Of a stretch of DNA of 61,917 bases, positions 51,465 through 61,500 are shown piece after piece. The stretch comes from Bacteroidota bacterium (lineage in GTDB: Bacteria; Bacteroidota; Rhodothermia; Rhodothermales; JAHQVL01). Below the pieces are notes generated by a model that was not told where the DNA came from, did no database searches, and saw nothing but the letters and a program-made list of their open reading frames with translations. The stretch is taken from the NCBI GenBank assembly GCA_039111535.1, contig JBCCIM010000013.1, positions 1 through 61,917 on the forward strand, in the 5' to 3' direction. The stretch's first letter is position 1. Every line of letters starts with the position of its first letter. The translations under genes were made by a program, and so were the position numbers.

Positions 51465-53192
51465 TTATTTTCCGGTAAGCGTCGTAAACTGTCCGTCTCC
51501 TTCCCTCACCAAAATTTCCTGATTGGCATCTATATCAAGCAGAACTTCTTCTGCGCCACTTGGCCAACGTATTAATAACGAATCTACCGTGGTGTTATTT
51601 CCCAGACCGAAGGTCAGTGTCTTTTCGTAGCTAGACAAAAAGCTGCTACCTGTTTTCACCCAGCGCTCGATGCGCAAGTCAGGGACAACGGCAATAACAT
51701 GGGCCCCCACCGCATCGCGGTTACTATCCACGCCTTCAAGCTTGACGCGCAAATAGCCGCCGGCCTGGGTATCATTACGCCACAGGCGAGCGGGACCGTC
51801 GTTCTCAACAAACAGAAGATCAATGTCGCCATCCCTGTCGTAATCTGCATAAGTCAGGCCACGGGCCACCATAGGCATGTTAAACGGCGCAGCTTCAGAC
51901 TTAAACTCGTCAAATACACCATTACCACGGTTGAGATAGATCTGCGGCGGCTGCCTGAATTTGATGGCTTCCTGTATGCGGGAAATATGCGTGAGTACGT
52001 GGCCATTGGCTGTAACCAAATCGAGGTCGGTATCAAGATCTATATCCAGCAAGCTGAGGCCAAACGTAAGCGTTAAGTTACTCGGGAAAGCAATGCGAGA
52101 AGCAGTAGCACGGTCTACAAACTGACCATAAGGAGAGTATCGATACACGCCAACGGTTTCTTCCGTAAAGTTGCCAACGAAGGTGGATACATAGCCTGTA
52201 CTATCAACAACGCCTGTATCGAGCCCCATGCCTGCCCGTGCCCGACCATGCTGGCTCACAGCAACGCCGGCCTGCAAGCCTACTTCTTTAAAGGTCCCAT
52301 CTTGCTGGTTTTCGAAGAGGTAGTCATTTTCCGTATCATTGCCTACCATCACATCAATCCAGCCATCTTTGTTGAAGTCGATAGGGGCTACGCCCAGCGT
52401 TTTGTCTTTCAGTGTATCGAGGCCGGCTAAAAACCCTGCTTCACGGGTCCGATTGGTAAAGGTCCCGTCTCCGTTGTTGCGGTAGTAGTGGCTCGCACGT
52501 CCATTGTATTCCTGTGGCGTGCAAAACATCTTTTGCCCTTCAAATTTACACACGATGTCGTTGAGGAAGCTCCAGTCTACATAGTTGCCTACGTACAAAT
52601 CCACAAAGCCGTCTTTGTCTGCATCAAAGAACATCGCCGAACTACTCCACGCGCTTTCGTCAGTTATCCCTGCATCGGCCCCAACTTCTACAAAGCGCCC
52701 CCCCTGGTTTTCGAAAAGCATGTTTTTCCAGAGGTTTGTCATAAAGAAGTCTTCGTCTCCATCATTGTCGTAATCAGCAACTGTAAAGCCAAAGCTATAG
52801 GTGTAGGTGTCTTTCAGGCCGCTGTTGGTGTACGTTACTTCGGTGAAAGATCCGTCTTTATTGTTTTCATAAAGCCGTACTGCCTGTACTTTTCTTCTTT
52901 CATGATGCGGGAAGGTGCCGCCTACAGCAAGCAGGATATCCGGCCAGTTGTCGTTGTTGTAATCGATAAACGCAGCGCCTGGACCGACAATTTCTGGCAT
53001 CAGTTTGTTATCGAATCCACCGGTCTCGTGGGCGTATTCACCGAGGCCAGCAGATGCGGTGACATCTGTAAACACCGGGGCACCTATATCAAGCGAAGGA
53101 ACGGCCGGCTCTTGCACACCACATCCCGTCAGGATACTGCCGAGCAACAAGATGCTGCCCAGTACAAGCAGTTTTGGGGCGTTAAACAACAT
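51465..53192 (-). CDS. CRTAC1 family lipoprotein (FG-GAP / ASPIC-UnbV), copy 2
   Basis: A 575-residue protein. The chosen ATG at 53192 gives a lipoprotein signal with lipobox LTGC; an ATG 14 codons upstream would overlap the previous gene. It consists of FG-GAP repeats (FIDYNNDNWPDILLAVGG, DYDNDGDEDFFMTNLW, DADKDGFVDLYVGNYVDW, DFNKDGWIDVMVGND) with Ca-binding DxDxDG loops and ends in an ASPIC/UnbV domain (FLSSYEKTLTFGLGNNTTVDSLLIRWPSG). It is very similar to the neighbour at 53215. Confidence 0.9.
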   Translation of the reverse strand: MLFNAPKLLVLGSILLLGSILTGCGVQEPAVPSLDIGAPVFTDVTASAGLGEYAHETGGFDNKLMPEIVGPGAAFIDYNNDNWPDILLAVGGTFPHHERRKVQAVRLYENNKDGSFTEVTYTNSGLKDTYTYSFGFTVADYDNDGDEDFFMTNLWKNMLFENQGGRFVEVGADAGITDESAWSSSAMFFDADKDGFVDLYVGNYVDWSFLNDIVCKFEGQKMFCTPQEYNGRASHYYRNNGDGTFTNRTREAGFLAGLDTLKDKTLGVAPIDFNKDGWIDVMVGNDTENDYLFENQQDGTFKEVGLQAGVAVSQHGRARAGMGLDTGVVDSTGYVSTFVGNFTEETVGVYRYSPYGQFVDRATASRIAFPSNLTLTFGLSLLDIDLDTDLDLVTANGHVLTHISRIQEAIKFRQPPQIYLNRGNGVFDEFKSEAAPFNMPMVARGLTYADYDRDGDIDLLFVENDGPARLWRNDTQAGGYLRVKLEGVDSNRDAVGAHVIAVVPDLRIERWVKTGSSFLSSYEKTLTFGLGNNTTVDSLLIRWPSGAEEVLLDIDANQEILVREGDGQFTTLTGK

Positions 53193-53214
53193 AGGGGTAT
53201 CAAAAATTCTTGGA

Positions 53215-54900
53215 TTAACGAGATATTTGTTCATACGTATCAGCACCTTCAACGATAAATATCTCCTGGTTCTTTGCAATGTTTGTAAACACGGTGGCTG
53301 GTGAATTGGGCCATTCGATACGAAGCGTATCCACCTGGCTGTTGTCACCAAGGCCAAAAGTCACCGTTTTTTCCGAACTGGACAGGTAACTGGAAGCAGT
53401 CCGAATGCGCCGGACCATATCAAGCCCGTTTACAGTCGCTGTAATTTCTGCACCAATGGCATCACGATTCCCCTTCGTCCCCTGGACCTTTACGCGCAAA
53501 AATGACTGCCCCTGCTGGTCGTTTCGCCACAGGTAGGCTTTGCCACTATTTTCGGTAAAGAGCAAATCGAGGTCACCGTCTCTGTCGTAATCAGCCTGGG
53601 CCAACCCGCGCGCAACAAGCTGGTCGGTAAAGACGCCTTCATCTGCTTCATGCAGATCGAACACACCATTCCCGCGATTCAGGTAAAGTTGGGCCGGCTG
53701 CCGATAGGTTACTTTGTCCTTATCGCCAATCCGGTCTGGGTACACGTGGCCGTTAGCAAGCAAAATATCCATGTCTGTGTCTAGATCTGCATCAAACAGA
53801 ATCAACCCAAACGTGAGAATCAACAAACTGGGGTAGCCGACCCGAGAAATGGCTGAGCGGTCGAGAAACGATTCATTGCCGATGTGTTTGTATACACCGA
53901 CCATTTCTTCGGAGAAATTACCAACAACAATTGAATAGCGGCCGCTGCTATCCAGCACTGCGGCATCGATACCCATGCCAGCGCGCGCTTCGCCATGCTC
54001 GCTAAACGCCATGCCGCTTTTGACACCAATTTCTGTAAACGTACCGTCTTTGTTGTTGCGATAGAGCAAGTCTCCTTCCCCATCGTTGGCTACGGCAAAA
54101 TCTGTCCAACCATCATTGTTGAAATCCAGGTCAGCAACCCCCAGCGATTTACCCAAGGTTGGATAGAATCCGGCTGTTGCAGTAACGTCACGGAAGGTAC
54201 CATCGCCGTTATTCAGGAAGAAGCTGCTGGGAATGCCTGTGTAGGCTGCAGGTATGCAATACAGCTTAACCGTGCCCCCTGGTGGGCAAAAAATATCAGT
54301 CTCTTCGCTCCATTCGACATAGTTACCAACATAAAGGTCGAGCCAACCATCTTTATCGGCATCAAAAAACATGGCTGAACTGCTCCAGACCGCGAGTTCG
54401 TCAATGCCGGCAGCGGCGCCTACTTCGACAAAAACACCATTGTCATTTCGGAAAAGCATGTTGGTGCGCAGATTGGAGACAAAGAAGTCTTCATCGCCAT
54501 CATTGTCATAATCGGCCACGTTTACACCGAGCGTGTAGGCACGGACGCTGTCGAGTCCGGTGTCGGCGCTGACATCTTCAAATGTGCCATCGCCTTTATT
54601 TCGGTAGAGCGAGAGGGACTGCGGCTGGCGTGCAGGATCGGCTTCCCAGTTTCCGCCGGCAGCGAGCAGAATGTCGAGCCAGCCATCACCATCATAATCG
54701 ATAAAGCCGCCGCCGCTCCCCATCGGTTCGGGGTACCACTTGTCACCAGTTGCTCCTGTGTGATGCAGGAAATCTCCGAGGCCGGCTGCATCGGTTACAT
54801 CAACAAAAGATATCGGCTGTGGATTTTCAGCTTCTTCAACAGGTGAATCGCTGCTACAGCCTGCCAGGCAAAAGAGTAAAAGAATAACAACAAGCTTCAT
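53215..54900 (-). CDS. CRTAC1 family lipoprotein (FG-GAP / ASPIC-UnbV), copy 1
   Basis: A 561-residue lipoprotein (lipobox LAGC, Cys15). FG-GAP repeats include FIDYDGDGWLDILLAAGG, DYDNDGDEDFFVSNLR, DADKDGWLDLYVGNYVEW and DFNNDGWTDFAVANDGEGD, followed by the ASPIC/UnbV domain (YLSSSEKTVTFGLGDNSQVDTLRIEWPNS). The two copies share order and many identical motifs, so they are tandem duplicates. Extracellular or periplasmic adhesion or ligand binding is inferred. It is separated from the PorV-like gene by a hairpin-rich 236-bp gap. Confidence 0.9.
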   Translation of the reverse strand: MKLVVILLLFCLAGCSSDSPVEEAENPQPISFVDVTDAAGLGDFLHHTGATGDKWYPEPMGSGGGFIDYDGDGWLDILLAAGGNWEADPARQPQSLSLYRNKGDGTFEDVSADTGLDSVRAYTLGVNVADYDNDGDEDFFVSNLRTNMLFRNDNGVFVEVGAAAGIDELAVWSSSAMFFDADKDGWLDLYVGNYVEWSEETDIFCPPGGTVKLYCIPAAYTGIPSSFFLNNGDGTFRDVTATAGFYPTLGKSLGVADLDFNNDGWTDFAVANDGEGDLLYRNNKDGTFTEIGVKSGMAFSEHGEARAGMGIDAAVLDSSGRYSIVVGNFSEEMVGVYKHIGNESFLDRSAISRVGYPSLLILTFGLILFDADLDTDMDILLANGHVYPDRIGDKDKVTYRQPAQLYLNRGNGVFDLHEADEGVFTDQLVARGLAQADYDRDGDLDLLFTENSGKAYLWRNDQQGQSFLRVKVQGTKGNRDAIGAEITATVNGLDMVRRIRTASSYLSSSEKTVTFGLGDNSQVDTLRIEWPNSPATVFTNIAKNQEIFIVEGADTYEQISR

Positions 54901-55060
54901 GCTCGTTCAAACTTATTTTGGCCTAAAGCCACAGAGAGGGTGGGGGCACACATGTCATCCTGGTGTGGTGGTTAGGAGATGACAACAGATATCCCAATAA
55001 AAGAGCAGAAAGCGCCGGGGTTCCATTATATAAGCAAACTGAAAAGCCGGCATAAACACA

Positions 55061-55102
55061 GATGCCATCCTTCTGGTGCCGAAGCACCTGAAGAATGGCA
55101 TC
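55061..55102. other. Long intergenic hairpin between porV-like gene and CRTAC1 genes
   Basis: GATGCCAT (55061-55068) pairs with ATGGCATC (55095-55102), and inside it TTC/GAA and GGTGC/GCACC pair around a CGAA loop. A second small hairpin, CAACG-CAAG-CGTTG, follows at 55106-55119, next to the PorV-like stop codon. This is a terminator or RNA-stabilising element for the gene ending at 55137; no strong T-run is present. Confidence 0.6.
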
Positions 55103-55136
55103 CCTCAACGCAAGCGTTGATCAGTGTCTTTTCAAC

Positions 55137-56189
55137 TTACAAGCCAAGTGCAAGAGAGAAGCGGTTTACGCCATCAAATACACCAAAGTCGGTGTAAGAG
55201 TAGTCGGCAGTAACGTTGATGTTGGAGAGATTAAAGTTCAGTCCAGCACCAAGGCTAAATCCGCGTTCCTGATCCTGTACAAATGCTTCAGCGATACCGG
55301 CACGGAGTGACAACAGATCCATGAAGGTATACTCAGCACCCGCTTTAACGTGCTCCTGGAAGTCACGCGGACGCTGTGCGTCTACGCTGAACTGGATGGA
55401 GTGAACGTTGGGATCCATGCTGGTAAAGTCGACGAGATCCATCGCCAAACCAATCTGGAACGTCAGCGGCAGCTCAAAGCTTTCTGTTACGTAGGTTACT
55501 TCTTGAGAGAAGTTGCGCGCGCTCATACCGATGGTAAGGCTACGGAATCCGGTGTTATAAAGTACACCGAAGTCAACGGCAACTGTGCTCTCTTTGAAGT
55601 CACGGTTTGTAGTTGCACCCGCGTCAGCAGATTCCGGCTGTGAGCCGAGATCCTGCGTAGCGATTTTGAAGTGTGCACCTACAGAGAACCGGTCAGTGAA
55701 AGAGCGGGCATAGCCAAGACCAATCGCCATAGCGGTTGGGCTGAATGTACCCAGTCTAACAAAACCAGCGTCCGTATCAGCGCGAATGGTCTGCTCAATT
55801 TCACCGTAGTCCAGTGACAAGATTGAGAGGCCAAACACACCGTAGTTTCCACCCTGAGGCTGGAAAGCTACGCTGAAAGCGTTGTAGTTGATGTCTTCAA
55901 TAAATGCAGTGTTTGAAAAACCAACGTGAAATGTACCACTCATGCGAGCCATACCAGCTGGATTATAAAACAATGCTGTTGACGTGTTATAAGACTCGTC
56001 AGCGGTCACGGCGCCACCAAGTGCGGTAGCACGCGCGTCCAGAGAGGTCGTCAAGAACTTCATGCCTGTCTGGGCAATCTTTTCAGTGTCGACCTGGTCG
56101 AAATCTTCCTCTACCTGTGCAAAACTCGAAGGCACTAAAACCATCATGAGCGCAACAAGCAGCATCGAGGATTTTAAACTTCTATTCAT
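55137..56189 (-). CDS. PorV/PorQ family outer-membrane protein
   Basis: A 350-residue beta-barrel. The signal peptide (MLLVALMMVLVPSSFAQ) precedes the PorV-like start TGMKFLTTSLDARATALGGAVTA, and the STALFYNPAGMARM motif is diagnostic of the family. Strands such as VGLSI-type GVFGLSILSLDYGEI, RSLTIGMSARNF and FSLGAGLNFNLSNI follow, ending FSLALGL. PorV shuttles T9SS cargo to the surface; here it lies directly downstream of a T9SS protein, so it may serve that partner. GCCGGC is absent from the gene. Confidence 0.88.
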   Translation of the reverse strand: MNRSLKSSMLLVALMMVLVPSSFAQVEEDFDQVDTEKIAQTGMKFLTTSLDARATALGGAVTADESYNTSTALFYNPAGMARMSGTFHVGFSNTAFIEDINYNAFSVAFQPQGGNYGVFGLSILSLDYGEIEQTIRADTDAGFVRLGTFSPTAMAIGLGYARSFTDRFSVGAHFKIATQDLGSQPESADAGATTNRDFKESTVAVDFGVLYNTGFRSLTIGMSARNFSQEVTYVTESFELPLTFQIGLAMDLVDFTSMDPNVHSIQFSVDAQRPRDFQEHVKAGAEYTFMDLLSLRAGIAEAFVQDQERGFSLGAGLNFNLSNINVTADYSYTDFGVFDGVNRFSLALGL

Positions 56190-56237
56190 AGCTTTTTTCC
56201 AAGATTTTGGTTGCTCTATTAGAGCATTGTTAGTCTA

Positions 56238-56259
56238 GGAGCGCACCGGAGTGCGCTCC
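56238..56259 (-). terminator. Terminator-like hairpin after the T9SS gene
   Basis: GGAGCGCAC pairs perfectly with GTGCGCTCC around a CGGA loop (9-bp stem), 13 bp beyond the stop codon of the 728-residue T9SS protein gene. No T-run follows in the direction of transcription, so it may be an attenuator or a 3'-end stabiliser between that gene and the PorV-like gene. Confidence 0.5.
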
Positions 56260-56271
56260 TGGCGCTCAGAT

Positions 56272-58458
56272 TTATTTAATGACAACCATTTTCTTCGTAT
56301 CAACGGCACCCGTTGCAGTGTCTTCAACGCGAACGAGGTAGACACCACTTACGATCAACTGGCGGGCTTCAGTCAGGAGGTCCCATTGTTCGTCACCAGA
56401 ACCGTCTGTATGCGACAGCTGCTGTACAAACTCACCAGTTTCAGTGTAGATCGTAATGTTACATTCGCCCGGGATATCCAGGAAAAGTACCTGCAGACGC
56501 GATGCGTCACCGTCTACGAAGAAACGTACAGACTCATCAGAACCAAGGTTCACAGGATTCGGAACGATAGCAAAGTCGTTAACCGTAGCACCAGGTGCAC
56601 GCTTCAGCGTGGTTGGTGAATAAGTCTGTGTGTAGTAACGGCTACTCTTCAGTGGAACGCCACCTGGAGTACCTGTGATCGCATCCGGATCATTAGGCTG
56701 AGCAGGTCCTACAGCTGCAAGATAGTAGTAGTATTCTACACCACGAAGCAAACCATTGGAATCGTCAAAGCTACGTGCGCTACCTGGCAATGAAGCCACG
56801 CGCTCGTATCCTTCCATGTTGTCCACGAAGTCGCTTGTACGCCATACTTCCCATGCTTCAGGATCGCCAGCACCTGCGTGTGACTCCCATGCGAGGGCAA
56901 TTACGTCAGGCAGACCCTGTACAGAGAATGTACGTGGCGGACGTGGTGGCTCAACGATTGGGTACGTCGTCATGTTGTTTGAAGCTTCAAACACACGGCG
57001 TGCCTGATACATCTTCTTGAACATAGAGTCACGTGCCGTCATGAACCACTGGTTTTTCGTCAGTGCTTCACCACCGGTGTTATACTGGGTGTAATCAAAA
57101 GGTGTTGTATCGATTACGCCGTCACCGTTTGCATCGTATTCAATGATGAGGTCATCATCAAAGCCACTGCGTTTGAAAGTCTCACCAACATGGAGCGCTG
57201 CATCGTAGCTCAAACCGTAAGCAACGAGGGCTTCCCACACGTTAATGGTTTCATCGAACTGCATGTCGTAAGGACCAAATGCAATTGTAGAAGCGTGACC
57301 ACCCTGCTTACCGGTAGACGCATCAAACTGCGGCTCCCAGAATACACCACTAGGCTCAACGCGGTCTGCGTAGTGTGGGTACATACGTGGTGGACGACCA
57401 ACTTCTGCGTCACGGGTAAGGATACCCAACTCGTAGTAGTCACGGATTGGCTGACCGTCAGCAGTAAGTGCTTCGTCAGAGTCCATGAAACCAAGCGTCA
57501 GTGGCTGGTTGTCAGGGTTGTAGCTACGATCTGTGGTAGATTCGTCAGCGTGCAACACCATGATACCAGACATAGACTGACCAGCCAGACGACCTGTTGT
57601 GTCACGTGCTGTGGTCCACTGGTTTGAGTTGATCATCGGGCTACCAAGGTGATCCCAGTTACCTGATGCGAAATCAGGGTCAAAACCAGCCCAGGTGTAG
57701 ATAGCGGTGAAGTCTACTGGGTAGTCTTCGTTACCATCACCTACTACGTCAACCATGCTAAACTTGCCCCAAGCCTGTGCAGCAGAACCCGTCCAGGCTC
57801 CCTGATCACGACCTGTCTGACGCCATCCGTTAAAGAATGCGGTCTCGTTCAAAGTCTGGCCTTGAAGCTCGATTTCGTCGTCAGCATCCACGTTACCTGT
57901 GTTTTTGAATTCACGGTGGATGATATGGAACTGATCATTGTACTCGTTGCCATATGCATAAATATGGCGTACAACTTCAACCCCACTTGCATAACGTGCA
58001 ACGTTACGAATAACACGGTCAGCAGGCAGCGAAGGATCAACTTCTTCGACTACTGCAACCTGGTCGAAGCTGGAAACTCCATCCACAAACACTTCTGTAT
58101 CTTCCCATTTACTGATCAACGTATTTTCCATGGGAGTTACAAACTCGGCACCCGGTGTACGGGGCCCGAGGCGTGAGGAGAAGTCAGGGAAGCTCTGACC
58201 GTCTGGGCTGGTCCAGTCTTTGTGACCAATCCAGAAGTACTCTGCACGGGTATGTCCACTATTACGCTGGATCGCAGGCCAGGAGGCACCACGGTTATTC
58301 AGCGCCTGCTCATGGAGCGCACCCGACTCTACGTAAATATTTCGAAAGTTCCCGATATCCAGCCACACCGTGGTAAACTGGGCACGGGCGTCTTCAGCTG
58401 TCATGGCAAATACCATAACTAGCGTGAAGATCATTGTACCTATTTTTGACACTTTCAT
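56272..58458 (-). CDS. T9SS-targeted surface protein of unknown function
   Basis: A 728-residue secreted protein with signal peptide (FTLVMVFAMTAEDARAQ) and a C-terminal T9SS-type sorting domain (FAIVPNPVNLGSDES, CNITIYTETGEFVQQLSH, VSGVYLVRVEDTATG, KKMVVIK). The body contains FnIII-like regions (RTFSVQGLPDVIALAWESHAG) and no enzyme motif. It lies between the TonB receptor and the PorV-like gene on the same strand. Codon use resembles that of highly expressed genes and it contains no GCCGGC. Confidence 0.85.
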   Translation of the reverse strand: MKVSKIGTMIFTLVMVFAMTAEDARAQFTTVWLDIGNFRNIYVESGALHEQALNNRGASWPAIQRNSGHTRAEYFWIGHKDWTSPDGQSFPDFSSRLGPRTPGAEFVTPMENTLISKWEDTEVFVDGVSSFDQVAVVEEVDPSLPADRVIRNVARYASGVEVVRHIYAYGNEYNDQFHIIHREFKNTGNVDADDEIELQGQTLNETAFFNGWRQTGRDQGAWTGSAAQAWGKFSMVDVVGDGNEDYPVDFTAIYTWAGFDPDFASGNWDHLGSPMINSNQWTTARDTTGRLAGQSMSGIMVLHADESTTDRSYNPDNQPLTLGFMDSDEALTADGQPIRDYYELGILTRDAEVGRPPRMYPHYADRVEPSGVFWEPQFDASTGKQGGHASTIAFGPYDMQFDETINVWEALVAYGLSYDAALHVGETFKRSGFDDDLIIEYDANGDGVIDTTPFDYTQYNTGGEALTKNQWFMTARDSMFKKMYQARRVFEASNNMTTYPIVEPPRPPRTFSVQGLPDVIALAWESHAGAGDPEAWEVWRTSDFVDNMEGYERVASLPGSARSFDDSNGLLRGVEYYYYLAAVGPAQPNDPDAITGTPGGVPLKSSRYYTQTYSPTTLKRAPGATVNDFAIVPNPVNLGSDESVRFFVDGDASRLQVLFLDIPGECNITIYTETGEFVQQLSHTDGSGDEQWDLLTEARQLIVSGVYLVRVEDTATGAVDTKKMVVIK

Positions 58459-58541
58459 TATTGCCTCAATGATTGCCTATTAGACAATTAGTGTAATACT
58501 AAGGAAAACTGTGAGCAATGTGCTCAGGGGAAAATTGAATC

Positions 58542-58588
58542 GATCCAGTTAAGAGCAGGTGCGAACGAATCGCACCTGCTCCTGGATC
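58542..58588 (-). terminator. Terminator hairpin after the TonB receptor gene
   Basis: The arms GATCCAG/CTGGATC and GAGCAGGTGCGA/TCGCACCTGCTC pair with a four-base internal bulge (TTAA) and an ACGAA loop: 12 bp inner and 7 bp outer stems. A T-rich stretch (CAATTTTCC on the minus strand) follows in the direction of transcription. It lies 9 to 55 bp beyond the receptor's stop codon. Confidence 0.65.
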
Positions 58589-58596
58589 AAGTTCAT

Positions 58597-61500
58597 TTAG
58601 AAGCTCAGACGGAGGCCAAAGGATACTGCCCGTGGGTTCAAGAACGTATTGAACCGGAAGTTAGGCATATCGATGTAAGCTTTGTCGTCGAGTGCTTTCT
58701 GCAGTTCGCCATCAGGCACTGCTTCCCATGCTGAGCCATTCCAGCGGCTGTAATCGCCTGTATCTTCTGCCCAGTACCATGCGACAGAATTCGGGTCAGC
58801 TGCACTTGAAAGACTGGCAACTTCTTCGATTGGCTGGAACTCTACACTTGGATGACGGAAATCACCAGGCTGGTCATCTCCAGGAATCCAGATGTAAGGT
58901 TTCTGCTCTGGGTTGTTCAGGCCGTCATAGATGTCGCCTGGCAAGTGCAGGGACCACATGTACTGCTCGAAGTCGCGGTTGTCTGGTGAGAACGCCGCGA
59001 AGCGGTACAGGTGACGGAGGTTGAACACGTTAGCAACGTCGAGGAATACCTGTGCATTACCAAAGTTGGTGTTAATGTGCTTGGTAAAGCGCAGATCAAA
59101 GTTCCAGAAGTCTCTGTAGCGAACGTTTTCGTTCAGCTCAGGAGGCGTGGCGCCACCGCCACCCCAGATGAAGGACTGTCCTTTGCGCCATTCACCGAGG
59201 AGGTTGACACGCCAGTTACCCAGGATTCCTGAAGAAGAACCACCGAAGTCGGCAGGTGTCAGGAACTGCAGGTTCATGCGAGCGAAAGGCTCAGCAACTG
59301 GAGCGTTGATACGGAAGTCCGTAGATGTACGGAGGTAGTCACGCTGCTGTGACTGGTTTTCGTCAAACCGACCAAAGCCGAAGTTACCATCTTTTTTGGT
59401 CAGGAAGGTGTAGTTAACGAAACCACGCAGCCAGCGACCACGGTTCTTCGTAATCGTGAACTCAGCACCACGGATATCTTCGTAGTTCCAAGGCTGTGCA
59501 AGGTTGTACCCAACGATTTCGCGAAGATCTTCATAGAAGACTGCACGGGTCTGGTTGCGTACGTCGCGGTAGAAACCGCTTACACGGAAGAGGAACTGAT
59601 CAAAGAAGTTTTGATCATAACCCAGCTCATAGGCCACTGTTTTTGGCAGTGGGTGATTTGGGTTACCAATGCGGTCAATACCGCCTGAGAGAGACTGTTC
59701 GATACCGAAGATGTCACGAGCCAGAAGCATCTGACGGAAGTGACCGTAGTTGAAGTAGAGCTTGCTATTGTCGGTAATCGGGAAGGAGATACCAACGCGT
59801 GGGCTTACTTCAAGCTGTGCGTCAACTGCTTCACGAGGAATTACTTCGTCAATAACTTCCACACGGCTTCTGAGGATTGGATCGAACGGATCGAAGTTCC
59901 ACCATTCTGTGTTTGCATCGAAGTAGTCGAGGCGAACACCGAGGTTAGCAATCATACCACCAAATTCCAGTTTACCCTGTGCATAAGCTGCACCCTGGAT
60001 TGGAGCTTCGTTGTATGGGAATGCTGACTCTGGCTCAGGACCAACGAGTTCGAGGTTAACGTGCGCAAAGCGCATATCGTAGTTACTTACGATTACTTCA
60101 GCACCAGTTTTGATCTGGAGGAAGCGGTTAACCTGGCTTGTGAGGTCAAAACGACCTGTGAATACGCTCACATCTGAGGTATCACGTGCCTTGTTCCAGT
60201 GACCACCTGTGGTTTCACCAAGTCCGAGAAGGTTACCACCGATACCGGAGTATCCAAATGGCTCTTCACCAACACAGTAAGAAAGCAGTTCGCCGTCACC
60301 GTTGGTGTCGGTTGTACCACCAAAACACTGCTGAACAAATTCCTGGTTAACAACACGACCGAAGTTATCCGTAGCAGTAACAGCAATCAGGTTGCCGTTT
60401 TCGTCGAGGAATGAACCATCGCGAAGGTTAGCAAATGGCGTACGGTACTTCGAGTTGATGTAGTTGGCCGTTACTTCGTAGAACGTGTTCTGGTTCAGCG
60501 TGTGAACAAACTCACCACCGAACATCGTGTGATCGATGTTGGCGCGGTTTACTTTAGCATCACTAAAGCTGATACCACGACGACCAAGACCACTCACGTA
60601 CACAACGCCGATGTTATCCCAAGGATAAGATGGCAATGCACCACGGTAAGGATCAGCCTGTCCTTCAAAGAATCCACCACCACCGTCGTTTCTGTTCATG
60701 CCACGCTCTCTTGCGCTCATTGCGTTAAGCGTCAATTTCATGCCTGGAGCAATGTTTGACGTCAACTTGGCAGAGAAGGTCTCATCTTTGTATGCGTCAC
60801 GCGTCTGCGGGTAGATGTAAGCAGTCTGCGTGTTACGATAAGATGCGAGGAAACGAAGGTCGCCCAGCTTGTCGCTGATAAATGGAATCGGACCACCAAA
60901 CGTAAAGTCTGCTTCGTAGTCAGGAGAAGCAATCTCGTTGTCTTTACGGTGGGTAAAGTTGAAGTAATCAACCATATCCTGAACGTTAACATCAAAACCT
61001 TCTGTATTCAGACGGTCAACGATGTTGTTCCAGCCAGTAAAGTCATTGTACTGACGCTGGGTGTAGATATCCCAGCCGGCTGCGGTTCCATCAAGGTTTG
61101 TCTGCGGGTCAAGCGCAGGACGGATATAGTAGCTGTCGAAGTCTTCTGGAAGACCACCGCGGGCTTTCTCCTGTGCAGGACGAAAGCGGAAAAGACCATC
61201 AAACGTGTACTTGTCACGTGAAGGATCTTTTGTTGCGACGTTTACGATACCTGAACGTACGTTACCATACTCAGCGTTAAAACCACCTGTCTGTACCTGT
61301 ACGGCTTCAACAGAGGTATAACTGATATTGGTAAATGGCTCGTTATTACGGCCAGTACGCAGGTTCATACCATCAACGATAAACGCGACCTCACCGAGGC
61401 CACCACCACGAATTTCAAGACCAGGCTCAACACCCGCTTGTAATTCAAGAACATCGTTGATGCTCGCAATTGGAAGGTCTTCGAAGTCCTCGCTTGAAAG

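Noticed and set aside
52488-53258. Open frame of 256 codons on the plus strand
   Set aside because: It is antisense to the CRTAC1 gene, whose FG-GAP repeats and lipobox are unmistakable.
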